Assembly (NCBI GenBank): GCA_028583415.1
Contig: CM053275.1
Span: forward strand, 84,624,278-84,688,277
DNA: 64,000 nt
Source of the DNA: Protea cynaroides
Taxonomy: Eukaryota > Streptophyta > Magnoliopsida > Proteales > Proteaceae
Reading direction: 5' to 3'
In this document: positions 1 to 12,831 of the stretch, in pieces
How the letters are laid out: each line of letters begins with the position of its first letter
How positions within the stretch are numbered: position 1 is the first letter of the stretch
Position numbers and translations under genes: made by a program
Notes under the pieces: generated by a model
The model's database searches: none
What the model was told of the DNA's origin: nothing
The model's input: the letters and a program-made list of their open reading frames with translations, nothing else

Positions 1-283
1 TCTGCTCCTTCGATGCAGAGACCAAGACGTGTGGACCCATCTTTGATCTGAACTTAATCTCGACCCCATACAATATTGATGCACCAGACCCTGTTTTAAT
101 AGCTGATATCGTTTACCGAACAAAGATTCCTCCATTCCATGTTTTTCAACAAACTGGTTAATTTCATTGAGCAGGGAGCAATGAAAGAGTAGAAACTCGA
201 AAGGCAGATCCCCTCATCAATTCGCAGAAGAATATCTGCTCACGATTCCGAGGTTCGTATATGTAGATGTAACCACCTTTTGT
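1..283. other. Flank of the possible exon at 284-457; no gene recognised
   Basis: No open frame of note and no recognisable repeat. It lies downstream of the minus-strand stop at 284-286, so it could be the 3' untranslated region of that possible gene, but no polyadenylation signal or conserved sequence decides this. Confidence 0.3.
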
Positions 284-457
284 TTACGCACGCATGGTCG
301 AGAGCATCGAGTTCACTTTCCTCAGCTTCTCTACCATCTCTGGCGGCATCTCTCCAATCGACCTACACTGGTAGGTGTCTTGATCCACTCCCCAGAGCCC
401 CACGCCCTGCAAATCCTCGGTTTGCCCATCAGCCCCAGTGAACTGAAACCAGTCTTC
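284..457 (-). CDS. Possible 3'-terminal coding exon, product unidentified
   Basis: On the minus strand a 57-codon open frame runs from directly after a CAG acceptor-like trinucleotide (458-460, with a T-rich tract further upstream) to a TAA at 284-286. It begins EDWFQFTGADGQ, ends KVNSMLSTMRA, and has a mixed soluble-protein composition (W, Q, G, D, E) with no low complexity, unlike the surrounding AT-rich sequence. A second candidate exon may lie at about 580-650 (minus), where a GTAATT donor-like site follows an open stretch, but I could not join the two in a clean phase. I do not recognise the family. It could be the last exon of a host gene extending leftward in gene terms, a captured gene fragment, or chance. 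No start codon is assigned because the 5' exons are not identified. Confidence 0.3.
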   Translation of the reverse strand, partial: EDWFQFTGADGQTEDLQGVGLWGVDQDTYQCRSIGEMPPEMVEKLRKVNSMLSTMRA

Positions 458-1151
458 CTGACCCCATGAATTGTGAATACCAGAGATTAAAGAAATAAGA
501 GAACCGATGAAGATGAATAAAAAAGAACATAGATGGAGTATAAAAGGAAGAAAACGAAAAGGAAAGTAAAAAATTACCAGTTGGCGACATAAAAGAAAGC
601 AGAGTCGCTAAGCTTGTAAGCAGAGAGCATTCGAACGATACCTCTGCTACAACGAATGAAGCAGCGAACTATGATATCGCTGCTGCAGCAACAGTGACAT
701 TATTGCTGAACATCAATGTCGGTCCACCAATATGGACTGTCGACACCACAATTTGCCAACAAGTTGGATTGCTTGAAACAACTGCTCTGCTAGGATTCGA
801 ACCAAAATCAATGCTGATGTTGAACTGGCGTTTCGTTTCAGCGATGCTTCGTATCGCCCCCAACCACATATTTTAGGTATCGTAAATTCCTCCATCATTT
901 TTTATTTTGTAATTTATTTTCTTAAATTATGTTATAGATTTTTGAAAAATTTTTATTTTTTATTTTTTTTTATTTAGAGGGTGTTATTGTCCTAAAAACA
1001 TTAATGATGATGAATCATATAACCAAATTGATTGGGAAAGAATATTTTCAAAAGCAGGGAAGGTAGGAGACATTTTGTGTCAAGTTGAGGGGTGATTGCT
1101 TTTTAGGTATTCTGCAGGGGAGGTGGGAGAAATTTTCCCTATAATTTATTA
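458..1151. other. AT-rich stretch without a supported gene
   Basis: Short overlapping open frames occur on both strands at about 669-898, but they contradict each other and show no known domain. The right part (about 930-1150) is T-rich and contains a pyrimidine-rich segment resembling a decayed DNA-transposon end. Nothing further is supported. Confidence 0.3.
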
Positions 1152-1770
1152 ATGAAAATAAAGAAAGATACGAAGGTCTAAAATGATGTAAAACTTCCAC
1201 CTTCGGCATTGCCATCAGTAGGAGCCATCCTAGACCAAGATCAGTTTGAAAACCTATATCTAGGCTTGTATGAAGCATCCCCCACAACCTCATGACCTAT
1301 CACATCTGGACAAGTATTCCATTCAGAAGAATTTCTATCATATGCATCCATTCTTGCTAGTTTATCAGCTATAGTATTGATTTCTCTAAATGTTATTTGA
1401 TCAATTTATCTCCTTCAGTTCCTTTGAAGGGAACTAGTGCATATCTCGAACCCTACAGTTCTTTGGTCTAAATTGGTTCCCATTCTTGTTGACACATCCA
1501 TGGTAACTCATTCTTTACCGGCATAGACACTACAGATTTAGAATCTGATTTGACCCAAATATTCTTGTATCCAAGTTCCACTGCTGCAGCCAATCCTACT
1601 AGTACCCCATTCAATTCAGCTATGTAATTTGTAGCAACTCCAAAGAACCTTGCAAAAGCAAAAACTATTAATCCACCATCTGTCCGAATCACACCACCAG
1701 CTCTAGCCATTCTTGGGTTTCCCAAACTGCATCCGTCTGTGTTTACTTTACACCAATCTCACATTGGTTT
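1152..1770 (-). pseudogene. LINE (L1-type) RNase H remnant
   Basis: Read on the minus strand, the frame opens with KVNTDGCSLGNP and continues through ARAGGVIRTDGG and AELNGVLVGLAAAVELG to WVKSDSKSVV. This is the order of the RNase H fold of plant LINE ORF2: first Asp in NTDG, Glu in AEL, second Asp in SDS. After stops the expected C-terminal segment REINTIADKLARM reappears near 1390-1330. Only the last domain is present, so this is a strongly 5'-truncated, decayed insertion; the 3' end probably lies in the A/T-rich sequence near 1140-1160. The family is clear; the exact boundaries are not. Confidence 0.75.
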
Positions 1771-2085
1771 TTGCCAAAACAGTGTACTCCACAATTCTAG
1801 AGCGATTAACTACATGGTACCATATCTTGAACCATTATTGTACTACTGACATCGATATAAAAAGTTAGTACACTGTCAAATTAACACCCTTAGTAGCAGT
1901 ACATATTGGTGGGTTTACGAAGTCACCCTAGTTAATGATTGTCAGTGTAACTCAAGAATAATTGTTATTAAATAATAAGAACATATACATAAACAGATTC
2001 ATAACTTTCCGTCATTACTCTTTTTGTTTCTCTTTGAAAGTTAACAATGACATAATATACAATCTGTCATTTATTAAGAATTGAA
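1771..2085. other. AT-rich spacer with a possible MITE scrap
   Basis: Contains a short segment (about 1815-1895) with GGTACCATAT and TTGAACCATTAT motifs resembling the palindromic MITE family at 11.5, 12.2 and 20.4 kb. No gene is seen. Confidence 0.3.
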
Positions 2086-2345
2086 TAGGCCTGCAACAGG
2101 GCCGGGTTGGGCTGGATTTTTCAAAAGCCTAACCCTGACTATTTAAACTTAACCCTAACTCAGTTCAATCCTGTCAGGGTCAGAAAATGTACAAACCTGA
2201 CCCTGAGCCTGCCAAGGTTGGGCCTAACGCTAACCTACCCTGATTGACCCTGACAGGGCCGGGTTAATCCTGATTCAAGGTCGGATTGACCCTAATTGGC
2301 CTTGAAACATACAACAAATTGTCAAATAACATACATACAAGTATA
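2086..2345. repeat. CCCTGNCAGGG-rich degenerate repeat, left part
   Basis: Repeated AACCCTGAC / TGACAGGG motifs, many forming short palindromes (CCCTGACAGGG, CCCTGCCAGGG), give this stretch a composition unlike its flanks. The same motif grammar resumes at 4519 to the right of a solo LTR, so the two stretches are parts of one repeat opened by the LTR insertion. It may be a non-autonomous DNA element; no transposase or clear terminal repeat is visible. Confidence 0.55.
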
Positions 2346-2353
2346 TGACAAAC

Positions 2354-2358
<5 letters not shown>

Positions 2359-2444
<86 letters not shown>
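2359..2444. repeat. (TA)43 microsatellite
   Basis: Uninterrupted TA dinucleotide run of 86 bases next to the solo LTR at 2453. It creates artificial Tyr-Ile open frames on the minus strand that are not genes. Confidence 0.97.
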
Positions 2445-2446
<2 letters not shown>

Positions 2447-2452
2447 CCGGGC

Positions 2453-4518
2453 TATTGACCTTTGGATTGTAATTGTTGGCAAAATAGACTAAGTTTGAGG
2501 AGAGAGAATGTCTGTAGGATTCTCTGATGATGTGGCTAAGTTTCTGATGATGTGATAGTGTTACTGAAGATGTGTCATGATTTCTCATGTTTCTCGTGTT
2601 GTGGCATAAGCAATTGAAGAGAGAAATTGAATAGAGAGAAAGAAGAGAAATCAAAAGTGAGAGAAAGAGGAGAGAGAAGATTTTATGGTGGGACCCACTA
2701 TGCCAAGGTGGCATGCCGCCATGGCAGCCAGCCTGGCTGAGGGCCATGGCACCATAGTGGCAGCTAGCCACATGGCCCAGCACGGCAAGGGATGGTCAAG
2801 ACGATAAGGGCCGTAGGCACCATGGGCGGTGCCATGGCATGCCATGCGGCGATGAGCCCGCAAGGCGGCAAGGCCCGCAGCCCATCGCCACATGGCCACG
2901 CCCCCGGCTAGCACACTCATGTACTCGACGTAATGCTTAGAGAGTCGAGGAATTCTAGAGAGAAGTCCTCTCGGCCAGAATTGTATTCTACAGGGTTTGT
3001 TAAATGAAAAACCTTTTCCAGAGGCCATTTGCAATAAAGTCAGGGGTCTTTCGAAAATTTGAAGAGGAGGAGATTCAATGTGAGTGGTTGTGATAGTCCC
3101 ATGATGCACAGATCCTCATCCGAAGGCCTTGAAAATTGCAGGATCATGTGTTATGCGGCCCGACTGAATGAGGCGCCCATCGCAAGAAGTCTGATTGGTC
3201 AGTCGGATTGCATTATTGTGCTCCGCATTTTACATTGAAGACGTTTTGATTCAGTGTGGCGCGTCCATGGTATTGCGGCGGAATAATCCAAACCCAAAGG
3301 CTCTAACTAAAGCCGATTTCTGCAGACGCGATCTAACAGATCGAGTGGTCCAGGTCCAATCCTGCCTTTTTGAGATTATCTAACGGCCTTCAATTAAGTT
3401 CCGCGCTCAGCCAATGACATCTCAACAACGCATAAGGCGGCAGCGCTCCTGTGCTTCTGTGCTTCGCATGTGCATGGTTTGAGTTGAAAAGATTTTTTTT
3501 GCTTATTTTTCATTGGCTGACTTCAAATCGACATAACTTCCTCATCTTAGCTTGGAATCAGACGGTTTAAGTAGCATCGAGTCCGAAATTCGATGCTCTA
3601 CCTATTGGGCATTTTTGGGAGTCGTGAATACGAAGAAAGAAATTAAAAACAACATTTTAAAGGGAGACATAGGATTTTTTTAGGGTTTCGTGTCCTGTGG
3701 GAAGATCAATCACCAACTACCTCTTCTCTGCGCATCAATGTGTTAAAGCCCTGTGAAAGATTGGTATAGCTTTTACTTTTATATTCATGATGATTATGGG
3801 TTGTATGGAAGAGATTGAAAACCTGTAAGCAATGTGTGCTCTGTGAATCGATCTCTATCACCATTGAAGGCATTGAAGAATTCAGGGAGCAGTGTGGAGT
3901 TTTAAAATTATTGCTGGCCATTCGAAAACAATTGATTGTGAGATTTTTTCATTCTCTATTTTTTTTATTGTTTTCTATGCATTGTATGCTAGCGTAGGTG
4001 AAAAAAAAATTGAATACCTATCTAGTCTGTGGGTTTCATTGTAGGGCAATTCTATAAGCCCCAAAAATATTCTATTTGTATTGTGTTCAGTGGGTGTTGG
4101 ACACTGGCTGTTATAGCCTAAATCTTGGTGTTGTTACACCCTCTCAGTTTTATGCTGAAAAAAGCTAGGGTTAGTATCCTTGTCTGTAAGAGACTAAAAA
4201 CTGAGTATTTAGTAAATACGGAGCCCGTTGAGCATTACTCCATGGACTAGCCATCACATACTATGGTAGTGAACCACGTAATATCTCTATGTTCCTTGTT
4301 TTGCTTTCTAGTATATTTTGGAGTGCCTGGAATAGCTTGCAGGGTGGGTGTGCAAATCTGGTAGACCTGGTCACTGAGTGGTAGCGAGGTAGATTTGCAT
4401 GCGCTTGTGTGTATGTGAAAAATTAGATCTTCATCAGCTCTGGGCAGTAGTGAAATTATCAAGGAAAAAGTTCAGACACTGATTCACCCCCCCTCTTAGT
4501 GTCATATCAAGTTCATCA
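2453..4518 (+). mobile_element. Solo LTR, family A, copy 1 (2066 bp)
   Basis: Its ends align with two other copies here (26624-28859 and, inverted, 36493-38736): the start resembles TGTTGGACTTTATG although the first bases have decayed to TATTGACC, and it ends TCAAGTTCATCA. The flanks CGGGC and CGAGC are a probable 5-bp target duplication with one change. No primer-binding site, polypurine tract or coding sequence is attached, so it is a solo LTR, the most diverged of the three. It contains a GC-rich, internally repetitive block (about 2690-2900) of GGCATGCC and GCCATGGC-type motifs. Open frames inside it are not conserved among the copies. Confidence 0.85.
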
Positions 4519-4715
4519 CGAGCCGAGTTCAACCCAGGGGTCAACCCTAACCCAACCCAACCCTGCCAGGGATGATCAAAATTTGGGCCCTAACCCAGCC
4601 CTATTAGGGTTCGGGACGGGTTCAACCCTGCCAGGGTTCGGGCCGGGTTCAACCCTGCCAGGGTTCAAGGCGAGTTCAGATTATCAGGGTAAAACTTACA
4701 CCCCTACTTCAATTC
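4519..4715. repeat. CCCTGNCAGGG-rich degenerate repeat, right part
   Basis: Resumes the AACCCTGCCAGGGTT motif series of 2086-2345, with at least three CCCTGCCAGGG palindromes, and ends near CTTACACCCCTAC, which resembles a transposon terminus. Interpreted as the other half of the repeat split by the solo LTR. Confidence 0.55.
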
Positions 4716-4918
4716 ATCGGTATTGTGTTAGAAAATCAATATAATTTGAATAGAATATATTATTATCTAAATTTGAATTCGTTTACTATCTTATTCAAAA
4801 TTCCTACTATTGTTTAGATTCTCCCTCACAACAAGGATCTAAGAGAGCTAGACACTCGACTTCAGAAGACGATAACTCTAAGGTTTAAGAAGGTCATTTT
4901 TTTATTGTCTGGACCTGT

Positions 4919-5067
4919 GCAACCAATTCCTCTCCTGCGGTCCTGCCGCCTGTCAAGGGCCGGATTTCAGCCGGCCCACCCCCCAATGTATTGGCAGGCG
5001 GCCAGACCCAACCCCGGCCCTTGGATCGGCGGCAGGAATCTCCTGCCGCAGGAGACGATTTGGATCC
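4919..5067. mobile_element. MULE-type MITE, 149 bp, copy 1
   Basis: Flanked by perfect 9-bp direct repeats TGGACCTGT (4910-4918 and 5068-5076), the duplication length typical of Mutator-superfamily elements. Its ends are inverted repeats (GCAACCAATTCCTCTCCTGC at the left; the right end is the inverse of GGATCCAAATCGTCTCCTGC). A second copy, in opposite orientation, lies at 36033-36182. It has no coding capacity. It sits inside the LINE, so it is younger than the LINE. Confidence 0.88.
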
Positions 5068-5104
5068 TGGACCTGTGATAGCTGGGGACAAATAGCCCCA
5101 CGGA

Positions 5105-8100
5105 TGCCAATGAGGATCTTGAGTTGAACTGTCAAGGGTTGAGGAATCCCTTGATAGTTCGGGTCTAAAAAAATTCCTCAATAAAGATAAGCCAGATATA
5201 GTTTTTTTTATGGAAACCAAAAATAATAATTTAGAGAAGATTGAAAGATTGATTCATTTTTATCAATGGCAACATTCTATTTTTATTGTTCCATGTGGTT
5301 CGACTGGAGGTCTGATGCTTGGAAAATCTTGACATGAATTATTAATTATTCTTGTTCCAGATTTATTGATTTACACATTTAATCACCCATTTGCTCAATC
5401 TTGTTATATCACGTATGTGTATATGGAGAGCCTTTAAAGGAGAAAAGGAAATGTGGAATCAAATATCCACTATTTGTGCTGATAGAGATGAAGAATGGGC
5501 GTGCATTAGAGATTTCAACTCTTATATTGGCTGGCATGAGATTAGTGGAGGCAATTAGGACTCTTTCAGAGATTGTCAAGTTTTTAAAGATTTTTTGGAT
5601 TCCTACAATCTGATTGAGATTCATTCTCAAGGGGCAAGATTTACATGGAATAACAGGAGAAAAGGGGAGAATAATATAAGGATTAAACTGGACCGGGCAT
5701 TCGGCAACGTCAACTGGATGTCCAAATTTGCTGATTCTATTGTAACAGTTAAGCAAGCTTTAGGATCGGATCATAATCCTATCCTCCTTGACAGCAATGG
5801 TGGTAGATTTAGTGGGACCCATTTTGAGGCCATGTAGACCCATGATTCTAGGTGTGTAGTGATTAATTCGGGTTGGAATAAATCTGTTCTTCCATAAGTG
5901 CTTTTTTATCTATCTCAGAAGTTTAAAGATACAAGAGATTGCCTCGAAAAATGGAACAGAGAGAGTTTTGGACGTGTTCAAATGAATATTAACCATCTTC
6001 AGGATGAACTTCTTTGGATTCAGACTTTTCCTCAGAATGATTACAATCTATCTATGCAGATTGAGATTATTAAAAAGCACGATGCAGAACTTTTGAAGGA
6101 AGAGACCTTATGGCACCAAAAATCCAGAATACAATGGCTCCAATGTGGAGATGCTAACAAATTTTTTTTCCATACTACTATTATGCAAAGGAGAAGTATG
6201 AACCGAAAGTTCAAGATGGCCAATAGTGAGTGGATTACTACTATTTTTGCTAGCTTTTTATCCCATTTCAAAAATGCCTTCTCTTCCTCTGGAATTAATC
6301 ATTCTATTATTACATATGCTATTTAGTCTATTAATCCTTTAATTTCAGATGATAATAATGTTGCTCTTCGTTGAGCTCCTGATCAAGAAGAGATTTTGGC
6401 TACCTTGAAATCTATGGCTCCTTTGAAGTCTCCTGGACCTGACAGATTTCCCCCAATTTTTTTCCAGAAATATTGGGATATCACCAAAGAAGCAGTAACA
6501 AGTTTTGTTCAAGATTTCTTTATATCAGGTACTCTTCCTAAGGATATGAATAAAAGTTATATTTGTTTGATTCCTAAAGTTAAGAATCCGGAGATTGTGG
6601 ATTAATTTTGCCCTATTAGTTTGTGTAGAGTTTGCATTAAGCTAATATCAAAGATATTGGCTGTCAGACTGAAGCCCCTTCTTGATGTAATTATCTCTCA
6701 TTCCCAGTTGGCTTTTGTTCCTAATAGATTGATCTCTGATAATATCTTAATTGCCTATGAGGCATTTAATTTTATCAAGAAAAGAAAGAAAGACAAGGAA
6801 TTATTAATGGCTGTTAAACTGGACATGCAAAAAGCTTATGATAGGCTGGAATGACATTTTATTGAGGCTACTCTGATCAGATTTGGGTTTTCTTCTAAAT
6901 GGGTATCATTGGTTATGTAGCTTATTACTACGATATCTTATACCCTTCTCATAAGTGGAGTGAAGAGAGATCAGTTTACTCCCACGAGAGGAATCAAACA
7001 AGGTGATCTGCTTTCCCCTACTATTTTTATTTTGTGTGCACAAGTTCTTTAGTCTATTATTCATAATGAAGAGCTGGGGGGATCTATATTTGGTATCCGA
7101 TTTCACAAGGATTTTCAATCTATTAGTCATTTGCTCTTTGCTGATGATTGCCTTCTTGGTCAGGTGACTACTCTATGAAGTTGTTTGGAAAAGTACTGCA
7201 AGGCTTCGGTTCAAAGTATAAACCTGGAGAAATCCACTTTATCATTTATCCCTAATACTCCTAATCATTTTAGGAGATGGTTTTCTAGGATCTTAAAGAT
7301 CCCATGTGGTAGAAGCCCTTTTAAGTATTTGGGTCTTCCTACAAAGTTTGGTGTCTTTAAGAAGCAAGTATTCCAGGAGGTTGTGGATAAATCTACAGCC
7401 AAGTTAAAAGGGTAGAAGGCTAAGTTATTTTCCTTTGTAGGTAAGGAAGTTCTCATTAAGTCTGTGGCTCTTCCATCTATTATTTTTGCTCCTTCATACT
7501 TCAAACTCCCTTCTTCCCTCCATAAGTCTTACAGCAAGCCTCGTCAAATTTTCTTTGGACAAAGACAATAAAAAAAAAAAAAAAAGGGGCATTCCAAGAA
7601 TTTCTTGGAGGAAATTGATTAATTCTAAGGAGAAAGGTGGATTGGGGATTAGAGATCTAGATCTGCATAATAAAGCCCTTCTAACTAAACTGGCCTGGCG
7701 TTTATGGTGATTCCAATTAGGCTATTGTAGTTAAATCCCTCTACTTCCCTAAGGTTGATTTTATGAAGGCAAAAATTGGTCATAGACCTTTGTGGGCTTG
7801 GAGGAGCATATTGGAAGGGAGGAAAGTGATTGAGGAAGGCCTAATTTGGCATGTGGAGAAAGGAGATAAAATTCGAATTTGGGAAGATGCTAGAGTTCCC
7901 AAAATTCCTGGTTTTAAAATTACTTCTCTTAGGGATCCAAATCTAAATATACATTGGATTAGTGAGCTAATTGATCCTAACAATAGACGATGGAACGAGA
8001 AGTTGCTCAATTATATTTTCTCACTGGCAGAGGTTTCAGCCATCCTTAATATTCAACCGAGTTTATTTCGAAAGGAAGACAAAGTCATGTGGGGAGGAAC

Positions 8101-9170
8101 AAAGAATGGAAATTTCACAGTTCGTTCGGCTTATCACTTATTTAAGAATAAAGTACAGGTTTTTTAGCGATCGGCCTTCTTCATCTCATCAACATAGATG
8201 GGAGATGATGGATATTAAGAGGTGGAAGTTAATATGGCACGCCAAGACATTACCAAAGATTAAAGCCTTTCTTTGGAAGGCTTGTGCAAACGGGCTTGCT
8301 AATGGCTAGAATTTGGCCTCTCAAAATTTCCCTATCACTGTACATTGCAGTTTCTGTGGTGAAGAGAAGGAATCGGTTGAACATATCTTGCTTACAAGCC
8401 CTTTTGCACGTGTTGTGTGGTTCGGTTTTCCTCTATCCTTTAAGCCTGTCTTAGATAAAGATTTCTCTCTTGCGGATTGGATGGAGTAGTGATCTATGTA
8501 TATGCAAAGAGATAAATCAGTTGGTGCTAGTACTTTTTCTTTAGCCTCTTTCTGTTTTTGGCAAATCTAGTTGGCCAGGAATGATATACATTTCAAGAAG
8601 CATGTTTGGACTCCCTTGTAGGTTATTGAGCATGCAGTTGCTGCCTTTAGGGAGTTCGAAGATGCCAATGGAAAGGTGTAGGAGAAGGCAGGTGTAGGCT
8701 TGACTGTTACTAGGGAGATAATCTCTCATGTTCCTACAAAGTAGGAGTGTTTCTCTATCTGTAGTGATGCGAGCTTGATTCCTGGATCGAGTTTACGAGG
8801 TCTGGGTTATTGTAGCAGAGATTCCAGAGGGATGCTAAGCAAAGCGGCCTCTAGTTCATGGAGATTTTCTGAAGTGCTGGTTGGAGAAGCTTTGGCGATG
8901 AGAATGGCCATTATGGATGCGAGTTTAGGAAGCTTAGATCGTGTTCTAATCCAGTCTGATTGTAAAGGATTGATGGAGATTCTGAACTCAGGAGGGAGAG
9001 GGTGTCCTTCTTTTGTCTTAGCCATTGTTAATGACATCTTTTCTCTCAAGTTTTCTTTCTTCTTATGTCGATTTTCTTATTTACCAAGTGTTTGTAATGG
9101 TGTTGCCCATGCCCTGGCGAAAAAAGCCCTCTCTATGGTGGGGAAGGTTGAGTGGTCTACCTCTGAGTAG
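5105..9170 (+). pseudogene. LINE ORF2 remnant: endonuclease, reverse transcriptase, zinc-binding, RNase H
   Basis: Domains appear in the normal L1 ORF2 order although split by stops and frameshifts. The endonuclease opens near 5120 (LNCQGLRNPLIVRV) with PDIVFFMETK shortly after, and closes at the GSDHNPILL motif near 5765. Reverse transcriptase covers about 6390-7430, with KSPGPDRFPP, LAFVPNRLISDNIL and the catalytic FADD at 7137-7148. A Cys/His zinc-binding segment with FCGEEK and EHILL is near 8350-8400. RNase H covers about 8755-9170, with SDASL, GEALAMRMA, QSDCKG and AHALAKKALS. It would nick target DNA and reverse-transcribe LINE RNA; this copy cannot. Several stops sit where Trp or Gln is expected (for example 6853-6855 and 7413-7415), pointing to TGG-to-TAG/TGA and CAG-to-TAG decay. 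Confidence 0.9.
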
Positions 9171-9283
9171 GATCCAAGAATTGGATTCTGTGTCTATCAA
9201 TGTAGTTTCTGTTTCTTCTCAATAGAGTTATTTTCTACCCAAAAAACATAAAAATAAATAAATAAATAAATAAATAACCACAA

Positions 9284-9829
9284 AAAATCTTAAACCAATC
9301 AAAACAAAAGTAAACCTAACTCACCGGATTCATTCCTTTTAATAAAAAAAACTGTATTTTTTACCAGTTAAATTTTTAATGGTTTTTCTATCTTGTACAT
9401 CAGGTTCTATATAAAATCATATGTATATTAGATACAAAATAAAATCACAGGCATGTGGTAATGACATGAAATTACGAACCAAAACGCTATGATAGGGGTT
9501 TTCATCTGGACTGCTGCTTTGGTTTTTATTGGTTAAGTCTTTGTTCCTTTGTCTGCTATGGAATTTTGTTTAATTGTGTGACCAATTTTCTTCTTTCTTC
9601 CCGTCTAGCCAATGAATTTGGACACTTTAAGCCTGTTAATAAAATTTCTATTTTGGATTTGCGATTCTGGTTCAGAATTTGGATTCTCCTTCAGGCTAAT
9701 CCAAAATTATTTGAGAGTAAAAACATGTTTGATACGCATTTTCTATAACGGATTCTAAAGTATCTTTGAAACAAATACATGTTTGATAAACACTATTCCC
9801 CCAATCAAAGTCTAGAAAAATGGTATTAG
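9284..9829. other. Spacer without recognised gene
   Basis: AT-rich sequence. The right end (about 9640-9820) contains 'GTTTGATAAACAC'-type phrases that recur to the right of the GGT array near 10690 and 10755, which may mean the array lies inside a small DNA transposon. No inverted ends could be fixed. Confidence 0.35.
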
Positions 9830-10531
<702 letters not shown>

Positions 10532-11483
10532 AAGTGAGAGTCAAGCGAGAGTTGAGTTCTTTTTCTTCTCCCAAAAAACTTGCTCCAACACGTTAGAACA
10601 AGTATTAGTTACTCTAAAATTTTAGATTATGGAGCTATTTTGAATCCAGTTCACTCTGTGGGAGCTTGAATCCAACCGGACTTATCAAACACGCTTCTAC
10701 TCCAAAATGGCTCCCTGAAAGGTTGGGAGCCAGAATATAGAATCTGAAGTTTTATCAAACAGGTCCTTCTTCTCACTTTCAAACCTGTAATGCCAAAGTG
10801 TCTTAAAATAAAAAATTTGTTTTCTTAAAACATGAAATTTCCAAAAGCAAATCTAAGATAAAAACTGCAACTCAAGCTTTTCTTCTGTTTTAATAAAATT
10901 TTATTCAATGTTCGTTTATAAGGGAGAAAGTACAGTGATCTCTAAGGAGAGTAAAAAGAAATTCGTCTTTCTTTTACTTATTGAAAAAAAAATATTAAAA
11001 ATGAATGTACACATAAAATGTTACAACCAAACAACCGGAGCCTCCTGGACATAAAAGAAACATATAATAGCAACTTGAGATTCACCTTACCCACTTGGTT
11101 CCAAAGCACTCTACACATCATTCATGGCTTTTTTTTTTTATTATTTATTTATATTTGGATGTATGCATTTAGAAAAGGGATATTCTTATTGACGTGGATT
11201 CGATGTCAACAGGGCTTGGTGTCCATCGGATCAATGCAAAACCCAAACACCTCTCTCAACTCAAATGCTAATTCCGCTTGATGTATTTATGGTTCCCCTG
11301 ATGACCCAATGATTGTGCGTCAAAGAGAACCGGTGTCAATAAGGCCTTGACATAAGCCGGTGTCAAGTAGAAAGACCCGATATATAACTATTTCTCAATT
11401 TAAGTATAGGGAGAAGGATCAACATGCTAATGGGGCATATAAAAAGTGTCCATTTCTCAACCCACTTGGATTATAAGAGTGTC
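10532..11483. other. Spacer without recognised gene
   Basis: AT-rich. The segment 11420-11480 (CTCAACCCACTTGGAT) matches, inverted, the outer ends of the long-inverted-repeat element at 12832-15029, so a fragment of that family probably lies here. No coding region is supported. Confidence 0.35.
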
Positions 11484-11935
11484 TAGTGGCACGGTATCGG
11501 TAATCTGGCACGGTATTGGTAATCCAGTACGGTACAAGAAAATAAAGGCCTTACCATTCCCATATTGAATTGGAATACAATATCAAAACTTGAACCATGA
11601 TAGTACAGGGTTCGTACGGTTTTTAACTGGTATAGTATATAGTTTTTATATAGTATGAAATTTGGTACAAGTTTTGGTTTCTAATTCAGTACAAAATATG
11701 GTTCTAATTTGGTATGAAATATGGTTCTAGCTAATTGGGTGCCATCTCAAATATATATATATATATATATACACACCGCTTCAACATATTAATTTTTAAA
11801 CAGTATACGGTATACAAATCTGGATAAACGGTATAGACATAATATATACCGTCGATATATTGGTATAATACCATATCCTACTGAACAGAAATATATATAA
11901 TACCAAAACTTGAACCATTATCATACCAAACAAGT
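11484..11935 (+). repeat. GGTACGGTA-rich palindromic MITE, copy A
   Basis: Contains the phrases AAGGCCTTACCATTCCCAT, AAAACTTGAACCATG and GGTTTTTAACTGGTATAGT, which recur in the same orientation at 20449-20725 and inverted at 12240-12830. Short inverted motifs (GGTAC/GTACC) occur throughout, so a transcript would fold extensively. A small TA run sits at about 11750-11772. It has no coding capacity. It is probably a hAT-type or unclassified MITE; the target duplication is not resolved. Confidence 0.65.
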
Positions 11936-12239
11936 TGGGTAATTTAGTCTTGTTAATCCACGTTGTTCAGGTAACGGTTCAAATTAACGACTGGATCGAC
12001 CTCGTCCACTAATTTTGATTCTTATTCTACTGAAGTCAGTCAGGAATCAACCAGAATCATCTTAACCCTAGAAAAGTCAAAGAATTGGCCGTTTTGAATC
12101 ACCTAGAATCAGGATCTGTCTCGACCGATTCACTCTTGATTTTTTTGGGGGGGGGGGGGTACAATTCTAGTAAACGTTAGGGTTATCATATGTACATAGC
12201 AAGGATAGGTTCAATACATAGTAAACTAGGTGTTCGATT

Positions 12240-12475
12240 TAGGGGTGTCAATTTTATATTGAAATCATATACCAAAATCAATATCATATCCTTTGTATCA
12301 ATATTGGTGTAGCATTTTCTATCTGGTACGGTAATGGTTCAAGTTTTAGTATCATATTTCTATTTGATATGGTACGGTATTGTACTAGTATATCGATGGT
12401 ATATATCATTTCTATATCGATTTTTACATCACTTATCTATACCGTTTATACTGATTTGTATAGGTATACCAATTA

Positions 12476-12524
<49 letters not shown>

Positions 12525-12830
12525 GACACCTTAGTAAAAAAATATTTCGTACTAAATTAGAACCATATTTTATACTGAATTAAAAACCGAAGCTCATACC
12601 AATCTAAAACTGTTTTCGTATTGAATAAAAAACCGAAGCTCATACCAATCCAAAACTGTTTTCGTATCATACCCTACCAGTTAAAAATCATACCAAAAAC
12701 TGTACCTAACCAGTACAGTAATGGTTCAAGTTTTTATACTATATTCCTATTCAGTACAGTAATGGTAAGGCCTTTTTTTTCCTGTACCATACTGGATAAT
12801 CAATAATATCATTCCAATTGACAGCCTTAT
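12240..12830 (-). repeat. GGTACGGTA-rich palindromic MITE, copy B, with (TA)n
   Basis: Inverse of the family at 11484 and 20449: it reads GTATCATACC...TTAAAAATCATACC, then TAATGGTTCAAGTTTT and GGTAAGGCCTTTTTTTTCC. It begins at a TAGGGGTGTCAATTTT-like end and finishes at ATTGACAGCC, giving GTCAAT/ATTGAC terminal inverted similarity. A TA run of about 38 bases lies at 12480-12518. Its right edge abuts the element starting at 12832. Confidence 0.65.
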
Positions 12831-12831
12831 T

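Larger units (their letters stand above)
4745..9283 (+). mobile_element. 5'-truncated L1-type LINE
   Basis: The left end falls inside the ORF1 tail: a Ser/Arg-rich segment (SKRARHSTSEDD, near 4830-4870) leads into the ORF2 endonuclease start. The right end has a (TAAA)n tail at about 9256-9283, the usual 3' signature of plant LINEs. A MITE is inserted at 4919-5067. The element has many stops and frameshifts throughout, so it is an old insertion. No clear target duplication was found; the 5' boundary is approximate. Confidence 0.85.

Noticed and set aside
2264..2783. Open frames of alternating Tyr-Ile on the minus strand
   Set aside because: They are produced by the (TA)43 microsatellite and run into a solo LTR; no protein family is implied.
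4894..5220. 108-codon minus-strand frame
   Set aside because: Runs through the MITE at 4919-5067 and antisense to the LINE endonuclease, so it is chance.
12334..12806. Short Tyr/Ile-rich open frames
   Set aside because: They lie within the palindromic MITE and its TA run.
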